Below are positions 48,748 through 58,479 of a stretch of DNA of 64,000 bases, one piece after another. Source of the DNA: an uncultured Aliivibrio sp. (GTDB lineage: Bacteria; Pseudomonadota; Gammaproteobacteria; Enterobacterales; Vibrionaceae); assembly GCF_946479765.1 (NCBI RefSeq), contig NZ_CAMLHO010000016.1, positions 1 through 64,000 of the forward strand. The letters are read 5' to 3'. The notes below the pieces were generated by a model, which was not told the origin of the DNA, did not search any database, and was given only the letters and a program-made list of their open reading frames with translations. Within the stretch, counting starts at the first letter, position 1, and each line of letters starts with the position of its first letter. A program made the translations under genes and the position numbers.

Positions 48748-51700
48748 ATGAATATAGATGATTTGGATCTTTCCCAGTTAGGTCTTTTAAATGCAGCTCA
48801 ACAAATGATGAGCCCGACTTTTGGTCAGCTTAGAGCAGAGCATAATATCGGTGAGTTAATCGATGGTTATGATTTTGAAGATTCGCTTATCAAGTTAGCT
48901 GGGCTACTATACGAGCAAGAACTGCATAGTAACTTAATGACTACCGAAGCAATGATTCATCAATTGTTTCTCTCTCATAGTGGGCAGAAAACTTTGGAAG
49001 GAAGCGAGCTAAATCGATTATTTAATGGTATTCATTCTACGTATATTGGTTCATGGGAAGATCCTGCTGAAGATACAATGGTCGGGATAGCTAACTCGCT
49101 CAAAGGGTCATATATGTTCCTCAATGGACTTTGGGAGAGTTCCTGTTTCTATACTCAAATCTTTACCGACCTAATAGATGAGATGCCAAATTCAGAGCCT
49201 TTTTTGAGTATGAAAAACTCGGTAAGAGCGATTCTAACTTTGTCTAATGAGTCTATTAAAACAACAGATTTAAAGCGTTACCAAAAAGGTTGTGACAGCC
49301 CCAAATCAGAATGGGATTTTAATTCTTACATATCGACAAAACAACATAATATGGTCTGCTTTTCGTTAGATCTCTTAAGTCGATTGGGAGTCTCTGAGGA
49401 TGACCTCAAACCATTTATAATTGACGATTCAGATATCATTGCACTCGCTAATGAAACTTTTGGCAACTCCTCACTAGAACGTAAGCCCATTTATAAGACA
49501 AAAGACAGTAAATATGTATTAGCTTTACCAACTGCTGTAAGTGTTGCAATTCGTCTGTTTGTAATAGAACAAGCCGATAAGTTTAGCTTTCTGAGGCATT
49601 TAGAGCATTCATTGCAATACAAGTACGTTACTTTTTTTTCTGAACACTCACGATTACTTGGAAAAATAAGTAATACGCCATTTTCACCGATAAAAACCTC
49701 AAGTGGAAGAATTGTTGGTGCAGAAGCACTAATTGGTATTGATCCCTATAGATATATCCACTTCATACTGTTTTTTGATGACTTTAATGCCTATCAGAAC
49801 GGTGTTGTTAATAGTGCATCAGTTCCTGATATCGACTTAGAAAGAACTATTGCTGTAAGGATAGAAAAAGCACACAACTATTCTTCCAAAATGGATGGAT
49901 TCGAGAGCGGCCTTACTATCCTTGTTGGCTGTGGTTGGGGCCGTTCAGTTATGTTATCAATTGAACGTCTTTCGGAACTTAATAATTGGGATTTAGAATT
50001 TGTATCAGCACCAGATTTGGATACTTTCAATCGAATTACTAGTATAAATCCACTTACTTTTTGGCGACTTATTGAAGCCAAAAATAGAGCTCTTGAAGCA
50101 GGGGTCCATACACAAAATGTAAACGGCTTACTTAACTTATATGGATGGGCCAAAGGTAACGATTTTGATATTATCCCTCATTCGACCTTAGATGAAGACA
50201 TTGGTACTTCATCGTTGTTTATGATGATTACGCAAAATGCTTTGTTAGATGTTAGGTGGGAAGTACAAAATGAAGAAGATATACATAGAGTTTTAAACCC
50301 ATATGGTGAAGTAGTTTCTATAAGAAGGTTGACTGCGGGCAGTTATTTCAGAGAAGATCGCTTCAAGCCAATTTATGCGTCAGTAGATAACCTTGAAAAC
50401 GGTCAGCTACTAGCCCTAATTGAAGGTAAATTGTGTTCTTGGTGGTGTACTCCTATACATGCTGAAAATCATAATAAGGACCTTTTATATCGATTGTGGC
50501 ATGGCATCTGTAATTGGATATGCAGGGCTGACTTAGCTCTATCTGAGTTGGGCTACTCTTCATCATACGCTAAGGTTTGTTTTAGGGTTGAATTTGAAGA
50601 TGTAGATGTTCCGACAGAGATTTCTCAAGTGCTTTTTCCTGAGGAACTAAACACTTTAATAGAGTCTTCTGTATCTATAGAAAATGGCTTATTGAACATA
50701 ACCTGTAAGTTTTTAAAAAACTATTTTCTTGCATTTCATCGAGCTGATAACACAGCCGAAAGAAGAATCATAAAGTCATTGCTTACTGCATTTACAAGAA
50801 AGTCTATTGAAAGTGATGATAATGAGAAGTTAGTTGAGACGATTCTGAACCGTATTTTTGTAGATAATTACGGTAAAGAGGTTCACATGCTCACAGCTCA
50901 GTCCTTCCTTGACCACGTAAAAATGAGCTTACCTAAACCCCTAGCTTTAGACCGTTTCGATGATGCAACCATTAAAATAGGTCTCGCATGGATAACAAAT
51001 AGTCATACTGAACCATGCAATATCTATGGCAAATCTGAATGTACTCAATACTTGCAAAACTTAACTTTAAATCTTTGGAAGGAAATTCAATCCAATTTAG
51101 CATCTTTTAACAAGAAAGCACTCATTCTTTTCTTACTTGAAAACCATGCCGCTGTAGAGGCAGATATCGAGCATTGGCAACGGACTTTTAAAGCTATGTT
51201 AGGGCTTCATAGTGATAAAGATGATGTATATTCAGTAGCACTGGAGCGGATTTCATCAAATAATGCTGCACTTACAGGGTCTAGGATTATTATTGAAATG
51301 GCTATCTGTGAATCTTTAGAGCATGGAGGAAAAGTTCCGAACAAGCTGGATGTCGCTAAGCTCATAACTTACGCGACGGCTATTTTCCAGTATGGCAACT
51401 TGTCCGATGCCATAATGTATGAGCTAGTAAAACCTCATTTAAGACTTTCCACATATGGTGATGTTCAGTTTGATCACACTTCATATGATACTGTGATAAA
51501 CCCTTATAGTAAGTTGGTTCAGACTGTGATGATAGATCATGCATCTGAGAAGTATGATGATCATTTCTCAGAACCAAAAGTTCATGAAAAAGTGGAGGGA
51601 CTATTAGGACAAGAATTTGAATATGCTTGGTATCAAGAATTTGGAATATCTATCGATGAAGCTAGAAAAATTCTAGATATATTTGAAAACATTGGGCTAG

Positions 51701-52521
51701 ATAGAAATGAAGCAGTCTATGAACTAACATGTTCAGAATTATTTTACCAAGCAAGCGCGCATGGTATCTCCGACATAGCATTAAAAGCTTTTATGGACCG
51801 ATTCACTCTACCTAGAAGGCCGGGTTGGATGGATTTAACTTCAGGTTTTCGTGTTGGTGACATTTCTCCATGGAGATTTCGACGCAAGTTATCTCTAACG
51901 TCAAGACCATTAATAATACTTGAAGATAAAGTGATTGTTTCACCAAGCTTGATACGTAGAGGTGTTTTGTATTGCCTAGCTAATTCATATGATGCCTCGT
52001 TGGATGGTTCATTCTTCAATACACAAGTGATGAAGAAATGGATTGGAGAGCAACGAAATAAATCAGGACATAGCTTCAATCAAGAAGCGGCTGATAAATT
52101 CAGCAATTTGGGCTGGAAAGTGGAAGCTGATGTGAAAATTAGCAAGATTCTTAATGAGAGAACTGATAAAGATTTCGGGGATGTTGATGTATTAGCATGG
52201 AACCCATCTAAAAAAGTTGTCTATCTTGTTGAATGTAAAGATTTAGAATTTGCCAAAACTCAAGGTGAAATAGCAAAACAAATATACGAATTTCGAGGTG
52301 TGAACAGATCAAATGGTAAACCTGATCGCTTAAGGAAACACATAGATCGCTTTCACATTTTGGACGAAAAGATTGATAAGTTAAAAGACTATTTGAAGCT
52401 CGAATCTATTGATGAATTGAGAGTCGTGTTGCTGTTTAAGCAAACCGTACCTATTTCGTATTGCAACTCTGATAGTGAAGCACCTATTACAGTTAGCTTC
52501 TTTGAAGAACTAGTCGTTTAA
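48748..52521 (+). CDS. large unrecognised protein with C-terminal PD-(D/E)xK nuclease motif
   Basis: A 1257-residue protein with no recognised domain over its first 1000 residues; it is mostly helical with no signal peptide or clear ATPase motif. Near the C-terminus, DFGDVDVLAW (Asp1145, Asp1147) and VVYLVECKDL (Glu1162-x-Lys1164) match the PD-(D/E)xK restriction-endonuclease core, with a Gln/Arg-containing helix after it (GEIAKQIYEFRG). It is therefore probably a DNA-cutting effector with a large sensor or scaffold. It heads three same-strand genes (51-base then 153-base gaps) in a defence-like region. Function is inferred from motif and context only. Confidence 0.6.
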   Translation: MNIDDLDLSQLGLLNAAQQMMSPTFGQLRAEHNIGELIDGYDFEDSLIKLAGLLYEQELHSNLMTTEAMIHQLFLSHSGQKTLEGSELNRLFNGIHSTYIGSWEDPAEDTMVGIANSLKGSYMFLNGLWESSCFYTQIFTDLIDEMPNSEPFLSMKNSVRAILTLSNESIKTTDLKRYQKGCDSPKSEWDFNSYISTKQHNMVCFSLDLLSRLGVSEDDLKPFIIDDSDIIALANETFGNSSLERKPIYKTKDSKYVLALPTAVSVAIRLFVIEQADKFSFLRHLEHSLQYKYVTFFSEHSRLLGKISNTPFSPIKTSSGRIVGAEALIGIDPYRYIHFILFFDDFNAYQNGVVNSASVPDIDLERTIAVRIEKAHNYSSKMDGFESGLTILVGCGWGRSVMLSIERLSELNNWDLEFVSAPDLDTFNRITSINPLTFWRLIEAKNRALEAGVHTQNVNGLLNLYGWAKGNDFDIIPHSTLDEDIGTSSLFMMITQNALLDVRWEVQNEEDIHRVLNPYGEVVSIRRLTAGSYFREDRFKPIYASVDNLENGQLLALIEGKLCSWWCTPIHAENHNKDLLYRLWHGICNWICRADLALSELGYSSSYAKVCFRVEFEDVDVPTEISQVLFPEELNTLIESSVSIENGLLNITCKFLKNYFLAFHRADNTAERRIIKSLLTAFTRKSIESDDNEKLVETILNRIFVDNYGKEVHMLTAQSFLDHVKMSLPKPLALDRFDDATIKIGLAWITNSHTEPCNIYGKSECTQYLQNLTLNLWKEIQSNLASFNKKALILFLLENHAAVEADIEHWQRTFKAMLGLHSDKDDVYSVALERISSNNAALTGSRIIIEMAICESLEHGGKVPNKLDVAKLITYATAIFQYGNLSDAIMYELVKPHLRLSTYGDVQFDHTSYDTVINPYSKLVQTVMIDHASEKYDDHFSEPKVHEKVEGLLGQEFEYAWYQEFGISIDEARKILDIFENIGLDRNEAVYELTCSELFYQASAHGISDIALKAFMDRFTLPRRPGWMDLTSGFRVGDISPWRFRRKLSLTSRPLIILEDKVIVSPSLIRRGVLYCLANSYDASLDGSFFNTQVMKKWIGEQRNKSGHSFNQEAADKFSNLGWKVEADVKISKILNERTDKDFGDVDVLAWNPSKKVVYLVECKDLEFAKTQGEIAKQIYEFRGVNRSNGKPDRLRKHIDRFHILDEKIDKLKDYLKLESIDELRVVLLFKQTVPISYCNSDSEAPITVSFFEELVV

Positions 52522-52572
52522 TTCGATATGTAAGAAAGTATATTACGCTGAGAAAGAACTAAAGGATAATAA

Positions 52573-53118
52573 ATGAGTGATCCCAACACCAATGATGTAA
52601 ATGAAATTGTATCTCAAAAAAACAACGGTGGGCCTTTAGTATATCTAGTCCCCCCGTATATTTTTGTTTGTACTTTAGGGACTATCTGGCTACTTATCGA
52701 CGGTTGGGTATCTGATTTTTCTAGTATTTCAAACTTATGGGATATCGACAAAGGTCATTCTTTGCCAAACATTGCTATTTCGTTACTTTTTACACAAGTT
52801 GGAGCTGTATTAGGAGGAACACTTCTAGCTATTGTGTCTTTTCACAGATACCAAGCAATAGAAAAAGTTTTTGATAGAGATCACCTTTGGGGCTTCATGT
52901 TTTCGCCTTTACTAGCTCTGATCATTGGAACTCTGGCATTTGCGATTATTCAAAGTGGCCTAGTGGTGTTATCTGGGGGACTTGATACTAAAGATCATAA
53001 TACCGCTACTTTAGGCTATTTATCTATTGGTGGTATTGCGGGATATAACTGGGATGTATTTATTAAGAAGCTAAAAGACTTGTCTAAAAATATAATTACA
53101 ACGGAAAACCCAACTTAG
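52573..53118 (+). CDS. small multi-span membrane protein
   Basis: A 181-residue protein with about four hydrophobic segments (roughly 22-42, 58-85, 106-130, 138-155): PLVYLVPPYIFVCTLGTIWL, AVLGGTLLAIVSF, LLALIIGTLAFAIIQSG. AAAGGA precedes the start. It lies between a nuclease-motif gene and a TOPRIM gene on the same strand, so it may be the membrane partner in a defence system. No family recognised; no catalytic residues visible. Confidence 0.65.
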   Translation: MSDPNTNDVNEIVSQKNNGGPLVYLVPPYIFVCTLGTIWLLIDGWVSDFSSISNLWDIDKGHSLPNIAISLLFTQVGAVLGGTLLAIVSFHRYQAIEKVFDRDHLWGFMFSPLLALIIGTLAFAIIQSGLVVLSGGLDTKDHNTATLGYLSIGGIAGYNWDVFIKKLKDLSKNIITTENPT

Positions 53119-53271
53119 TTGAAAGAAAACTATGTAGAACAAGGATAAAACCAAGGTCGTTTGAACGCACAGAGCAAGGCATATAAATCTATTTTATTTG
53201 GTCAATAGTTTGGTTTTCAAAATATAGTGCAAAAATTCTTCGCCTTTCCTTTTTCTATTCTAGGGAGACAT

Positions 53272-54309
53272 ATGCTAAAAATATTCAACTACGATGGTAC
53301 AGAAGAGATGGAAATTAGCGAAAACATCTCAGCTAATCATCTCAAAAAGAAATTAGTTGATGAGTGGAGTCCTTACTTCGATTGCTTCAAATGCGGTAGA
53401 AAATCGTATTGTAAGTATTCAGAAAATCGTGAGAATACAGACTATTTATATAACGAAGTTCAATGCGGTGTTGTTAGAAGCTTCATAGAAGAGTACATAG
53501 ACATTTCTGCTATAGAGTTTGAAACACTTTCTGATGCTTCGAAGAACGAGTTTCTTTCGGGGTTATATTACCTGTCAAAATTTGTATTTGATTCCGAGAA
53601 TTACGTTGGTGCCTTTCAGCAGCATGGTTTTATTAAAGAAATGTATACAGAGCAAGTAGCTAAGCGTTTATTAGGTTTGGCAACAGATATGCAGATTACG
53701 TTACAAAAATCTTGTGAATACCTGAAGCAAGTCGATTTTACCTGCACTCAAAGACTTATGTTACTGGTTGAAGGAGCATCAGAAAAAGAGTTTATAGAGC
53801 AGTATTCTAAACTAGAACTTGGTTTTATTGGTAACGTTTATGTCGAAAGTTATGATGGCAAAGACAATCGTGATAAAAAGAAGATTTTCCAAATGATCAA
53901 TTACTTCAAAAGCAAAGGCTTTAAAGTTCTCATGCAGATCGATAAAGATGGAAAAGATATCCGTTTAACGCAACATGTTAAAAGCAGGTTATTCGATCAT
54001 GAAGATTATTTTGCTTTTAGCGAAGACCTTGAAAATACCTATCCAAACGAGCTAATAGCAGAGTGCTTGGAAGAGTTTGACAGCGACTCCAACTTAATTT
54101 TAAAAAGACTTTCAATTCCTAGAGAATCAGGGGTGACGCTATATAATCATTTGAAGGAAGCAGCTGTATGGTTACCTCCTAAGCCACTGTTTGCTAAAAA
54201 GATGGCGAATTTAGTATCTGATCATGATTTAGTTAATCGTAGTGATTGTAATAATATGGAATTGGTACAGTTTTTAAAGTTTATTGCTGCACACTCTTTA
54301 AAAATATAA
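53272..54309 (+). CDS. TOPRIM-domain protein with N-terminal Cys cluster
   Basis: A 345-residue protein. Residues 38-65 hold four cysteines (Cys38, Cys41, Cys47, Cys65; CFKCGRKSYC) that could bind Zn or an Fe-S cluster. A TOPRIM-like fold follows: LMLLVEGASEKEF (Glu167) and MQIDKDGKD (Asp224, Asp226), the acidic triad for metal-dependent nucleic-acid cleavage, as in OLD-family nucleases; FSEDLENTYP may add another acid. The ATG at 53272 has GGGAG upstream and is preferred to a GTG 15 codons earlier. It is the third gene of the nuclease/membrane/TOPRIM cluster. Role inferred. Confidence 0.65.
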   Translation: MLKIFNYDGTEEMEISENISANHLKKKLVDEWSPYFDCFKCGRKSYCKYSENRENTDYLYNEVQCGVVRSFIEEYIDISAIEFETLSDASKNEFLSGLYYLSKFVFDSENYVGAFQQHGFIKEMYTEQVAKRLLGLATDMQITLQKSCEYLKQVDFTCTQRLMLLVEGASEKEFIEQYSKLELGFIGNVYVESYDGKDNRDKKKIFQMINYFKSKGFKVLMQIDKDGKDIRLTQHVKSRLFDHEDYFAFSEDLENTYPNELIAECLEEFDSDSNLILKRLSIPRESGVTLYNHLKEAAVWLPPKPLFAKKMANLVSDHDLVNRSDCNNMELVQFLKFIAAHSLKI

Positions 54310-54448
54310 CAGACATAGGCCTTCAAGATACACTTCTTAACCTGACAGAAAAGTTTTGAATCAAGAGGGCTAACTCATATCTGTCCAAAAACGATTTAAC
54401 GTATACTATTTTTGTTGAAACGCCCCTCCCTCTCTCCACAAAACTAAA

Positions 54449-54477
54449 AATGCCAGTCAACTTAACTGACTGGCATT
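54449..54477 (-). terminator. intrinsic terminator of the sulfatase gene
   Basis: 11-bp stem AATGCCAGTCA / TGACTGGCATT with a 7-base loop; T5 follows on the minus strand. Confidence 0.8.
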
Positions 54478-54513
54478 ACATTACCCATAATAGAGCGGTT
54501 TTATCATTACATG

Positions 54514-56535
54514 TTATTTGCTTGGCATTGGTAGAATTTCAAACATGCCATCAAACTTATCTAGTGAGCCAGACAGTTGCCCTAGCAGCGATGCATCGCC
54601 TTTCACACCCGCTTGACCAGATTTGAATAATGCCTCTAGTGTTGTCTCACCAAGAACGACTTTTGTGAAATCTGCTTTGTTGATAATTAATTCAAAATCA
54701 ACCTTTGGTAGCTTATCGACTTCAATGTTAGCCATATTCGCATTAGACACTTCACCGTAGTAACGCTCTCCAAGATCTGGGTGGTAAACACCAAAGTTGA
54801 AGTCAAGACCTGCCGCTTCTGCTTTTGGTGCGTTCAAACTCACAGCTATAAAGTCTAAGAACATGCCTGTTGGAGTGTTCGCAATTACATCAGATGAAGC
54901 CAGCTTGATTGACTCTTGGATCTCACCAGTACGCAGTTCAACCGCACCTTGCAAGTAGCTGTTACGCCACGCCATCGTTTCAGACTGGTAACCTTGCTGT
55001 TCAAAGCTGTCTGCGAGTGCGAAACGGTAGTCAATGTTGTTCGGATTACATTGCACTAGGTCGTTAAACAGTTGAGACGATTCTTGATATTCGCCAGCAT
55101 TAAAGTGAGTCATACCCGCTTTATATAATACGTCTGCACCTGCTGCATTCACATACACACAAGATTGATCTTTAGTTTGCAATGGGTTCGTGTTCACAGG
55201 GTTCATATCATGGTAGCCAAGGTACAGGTTTACCACTGCACGCGCATTGTGGCTGTATGAACCGTGGTAACCGTTCGTGTGCCAAGTATCGATTTGAGAT
55301 TGAGGAACGATCTCTTCAATTTGACGGCCCACATCGTGAATGGTCACACCGTGATTTGCTAAGCGCATCGACTGGTTATGAATGAAACCATAGTTGTCAC
55401 GCTGTAGCGTTATATACTCAGAAATTTCGTTTACGTCAGTGCCTGCATCATTCCATACTGGTGCTGAGTGTGCCGCGTGAATATTGTCTACTAACCCATT
55501 GTCAACAAAACGCATTTTTAATTCAGTTAAGTATTTAGTCCACACCAATGAATCACGAACTTTTGCACCACGGAAGGTATAAATGTTGTGCATACCGTCG
55601 TAAGTAAGCTCAGCGGTATTCAATGAGCGATACTCTGGTACATACAGCACAATCTCAGCAGGCGCTTCAGCCCCCGGCATGTTGATTGCGTGGAAATCGA
55701 GCCCATCAATATTAATGACGTTTTCACGCTCTTGGATCTCAATCGTCGGTGTAACTAAAGTCACTTCACCACGTGATGTGCCAAGGCCAAGTGCGTTATC
55801 TACAATGCCTTTGGTGTTGGTATCAAGGGTTGTACCGTATTGGTAGTTTGCACGGCGACCCATTGCAGTGCCTGCGATGACGTTCTCATCAGCCAGTTCT
55901 TTGATAAAGTCTTTTGGTGCGTAGATTTCAGCATCTTTCGCAAAATCACCTGATTCATAGACACCACGTGAACCGCCAAAATGGTCGGCGTGCATGTGTG
56001 AGTAGATCATGCCCGTAATTTTGTGCTCACCATTAATCGCAGGTAAATGCTGTTTTGCGAACTCCCAAGAAGCAGCTGCGGCTTGACGAGACAGAAGTGG
56101 ATCGTGAATCACATAACCGTTATCTGTGCGGTAGATCGTCATGTTTGATAAGTCAGCACCGCGAATTTGATATACCCCATCCGTCACTTCATATAGACCG
56201 CCTGCAGCGTAATTTAGCATTCCTTGACGCCAAATTGATGGGTTTGCTGAGGGTGGTAAGTCTTCAACCGACATATCAGCCATGTATTCAAAACGGTTCT
56301 TAAGCTCGCCTGCTTCGTGAGTACCAAACTCAGCAATAAGACCACGAGTAGTACGTTTAAACGCAGATGTGTCTTCCCAAGGAAGGAGCTTTGCCGCTGC
56401 GGTATTTGCATTTTCGGTGAACGTAGATGCCGCTTTTCCCTCGTAAGTATCAATAGATGCATAATCATTAGCTGCCGCGCCAAATGAAACCATAACAGAG
56501 AGTGAAAGAACTGAAAGAGTAAAACGAGTTTTCAT
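54514..56535 (-). CDS. alkylsulfatase, SdsA/YjcS-type metallo-beta-lactamase fold
   Basis: A 673-residue exported enzyme that cleaves sulfate from alkyl sulfates such as SDS. The signal peptide is cleaved near residue 21 (GAAA). The di-zinc motif is YSHMHADHFGGS (His179, His181, Asp183, His184), followed by the usual dimerisation domain and a C-terminal SCP2-like domain (about 560-670). The ATG at 56535 has AAAGGGG upstream, so the 19 codons before it are not used. It is divergent from a LysR gene 116 bp away, like sdsA1/sdsB1 of Pseudomonas. It sits between two defence-like blocks. Confidence 0.9.
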   Translation of the reverse strand: MKTRFTLSVLSLSVMVSFGAAANDYASIDTYEGKAASTFTENANTAAAKLLPWEDTSAFKRTTRGLIAEFGTHEAGELKNRFEYMADMSVEDLPPSANPSIWRQGMLNYAAGGLYEVTDGVYQIRGADLSNMTIYRTDNGYVIHDPLLSRQAAAASWEFAKQHLPAINGEHKITGMIYSHMHADHFGGSRGVYESGDFAKDAEIYAPKDFIKELADENVIAGTAMGRRANYQYGTTLDTNTKGIVDNALGLGTSRGEVTLVTPTIEIQERENVINIDGLDFHAINMPGAEAPAEIVLYVPEYRSLNTAELTYDGMHNIYTFRGAKVRDSLVWTKYLTELKMRFVDNGLVDNIHAAHSAPVWNDAGTDVNEISEYITLQRDNYGFIHNQSMRLANHGVTIHDVGRQIEEIVPQSQIDTWHTNGYHGSYSHNARAVVNLYLGYHDMNPVNTNPLQTKDQSCVYVNAAGADVLYKAGMTHFNAGEYQESSQLFNDLVQCNPNNIDYRFALADSFEQQGYQSETMAWRNSYLQGAVELRTGEIQESIKLASSDVIANTPTGMFLDFIAVSLNAPKAEAAGLDFNFGVYHPDLGERYYGEVSNANMANIEVDKLPKVDFELIINKADFTKVVLGETTLEALFKSGQAGVKGDASLLGQLSGSLDKFDGMFEILPMPSK

Positions 56536-56651
56536 AAGTAGCCCCTTTGGGAATTCGTATTGGTATGGTGCTAATTTAGCGTATTGACACATAGCAATAC
56601 ATGCATGAAACTGTATTTAACACATCACAAAATGTTATGTTTGAGGAAAGG

Positions 56652-57542
56652 ATGGTTTCAAATATAGATCTAAACTTATTAAAAGTGTTTGTGGTGGTTT
56701 ATCGCCACCAGTCGATTACCTTAGCCGCGGAAGAGATGGGATTAACTCAACCGGGAGTAAGCGGTTTACTTAAGCGTTTGCAACAGCAAGTGGGAAGTCA
56801 GCTGTTTATTCGATCCGGTCGAGGGATTATTCCAACGCAGCATGCACAAGAATTAATTCGTCATGTTGAGCCCGCATTAGCTCAAATCAATAACGCATTG
56901 GAAGGGTTAGAGGGTTTTTCGACCCAGTACCCACGCAAGTTCGTTATATACACCTCAGAGCCTGTAATGTTAATGCTGTTACCTAAATTAGAAGCTGACA
57001 ATAGCTTGGGTAATGTCACTATTGAGTTGCAGCCAACGCACTCTAATGAAGAAGCCCTGATCCAGGCGCTCAATCAACATCAAGCCGATCTTGCTATTGA
57101 AGTATCTAACTATTCAACACACTCGTTTTTTACCGAACCACTGTTTGAAGATAAGATCCGACTGATAGCACGAAAAGGACACCCTAGAATAGAAGACAGT
57201 GTTACTCGTGAGCAGTTTTATGCCGAGAAACACATTACTTGGAAATTACGCCGTGAAGATACCTACATGGCAGATTATTTTACCGAGGAACGACTAAGCG
57301 AGCGACAAGTAGCCGCAGAATGTACGTCTCTTGTGTCGCTAATGTCTATGGTTGCTACTAGTAATTGCATTGCGGTGGTGACCGAAAGTATCGCAACAAC
57401 ATTTGCCGATAAGCTGGATATACAGGTACTAGATTGTCCATTTACGTCCAAGCCTGTTCACTATCGCTTACTCACCCATAATCGAGAGCGACAAAGCCCG
57501 GCAAATATGTGGTTACGAGAAAAAATAAAGTCCTATTTTTAA
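56652..57542 (+). CDS. LysR-family regulator, likely of the sulfatase gene
   Basis: A 296-residue LysR protein. The ATG at 56652 has GAGG five bases before it; two earlier in-frame starts lack this. The helix-turn-helix reads HQSITLAAEEMGLTQPGVSGLLKRL. It faces away from the alkylsulfatase, matching the SdsB1 arrangement, so it probably activates that gene in response to an alkyl sulfate or alcohol. The effector is inferred. Confidence 0.88.
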   Translation: MVSNIDLNLLKVFVVVYRHQSITLAAEEMGLTQPGVSGLLKRLQQQVGSQLFIRSGRGIIPTQHAQELIRHVEPALAQINNALEGLEGFSTQYPRKFVIYTSEPVMLMLLPKLEADNSLGNVTIELQPTHSNEEALIQALNQHQADLAIEVSNYSTHSFFTEPLFEDKIRLIARKGHPRIEDSVTREQFYAEKHITWKLRREDTYMADYFTEERLSERQVAAECTSLVSLMSMVATSNCIAVVTESIATTFADKLDIQVLDCPFTSKPVHYRLLTHNRERQSPANMWLREKIKSYF

Positions 57543-57720
57543 GTCACGATATGGAAAAACTCTTTGGCCATGGTTGTCGTTGAATGTAATGACGCTAGAA
57601 CCCCTGTTATCAATTGCTTTTTCATCTTATTCCCTACTGAGTTTGTTATGAGTAACCATTAATGTGATGATTTTGGGGTAATCTTGTTTGGTGCTCTCTA
57701 TTTTGGGAATACAGAAGCTA

Positions 57721-58072
57721 GTGAATAAAATAATAGAAACAATAGGCCCCCCTTTGTTCATACCGCTTATAATTTGTGGTTGGTTTTTCTTAGAAACCAT
57801 CAATACAACTTTTTACGGTTATTACCTCATGCATGCCTTAATTGGATCTCCTTTTATTATCAATACCCCTGTCATTGAAAAAGCACACCGTAGTGGCCGA
57901 AGCGCCTATTACAGTACAATCCGTTAATTACCCTCGCTTAGAACTACGAGTTAAAGAGAAATTTTGGCAGGAAATATCCATTGGTCAAAAGGTTGCATTA
58001 ACCGCACAAAAAAATGTACTAGGATTATCTGTAGTCGATAAGTATGAGCATATTGTAGAAGGTCATAGGTAA
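57721..58072 (+). pseudogene. small membrane protein gene with a frameshift in an A-run
   Basis: One frame (GTG at 57721) encodes a membrane segment (PPLFIPLIICGWFFLETINT, then YYLMHALIGSPFIINTPVIEK). The frame +1 to it carries on with HTVVAEAPITVQSVNYPRLE and ends VDKYEHIVEGHR at 58072. The switch point is the run of A in GAAAAAGC near 57877-57884; removing one A joins them into about 116 codons. The family was not recognised. It may be a real pseudogene or a sequence error. Confidence 0.55.
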
Positions 58073-58479
58073 AATAACCTATTCACACTTTATTCAACAC
58101 CGTCGCCTAACAAGCGTCACGTAATATTGGTTTTATCGTAACCGTCTTCTGGGTTATCTAGCGCGGCTTGTAATCCGATGCCTTAAAAGGTTTCAAAATC
58201 CATTTCTCGGTCATCTTTAAAGTGGTTCGATTCAGACCAGTTCACTTATACCGTACGCGGTAAAACTTTCATTGTCGAGCCATCGACTTTAAGCGTTGTT
58301 TGCTTTAAGGAGATTCGCGAGATAGAACAGGATTGGCTGAAAGGTATGACGAATATACTCAAACTCATAGAATATTAGTATAGGTTAAACAATAAATTAA
58401 AGTAAATTCAAGGAATTAAATGGTACTTATTACGTAACCGTCTTAACATATTTCTTTTCTTAATAAATGAGATCTAAGT
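58073..58479. other. gap with a decayed coding fragment
   Basis: No intact gene. On the minus strand, about 58120-58330, a frame broken by two TAA codons gives protein-like runs (TTLKVDGSTMKVLPRTV, VNWSESNHFKDDREMDFETF, GIGLQAALDNPEDGYDKT). The plus strand over the same bases also has an open stretch (FTYTVRGKTFIVEPST), so strand is unsure. Confidence 0.4.

Noticed and set aside
58106..58118. GCCTAACAAGCG resembles the start of an integron attC site.
   Set aside because: No matching GTTRRRY end was found within 150 bp and no integrase or second site is present.
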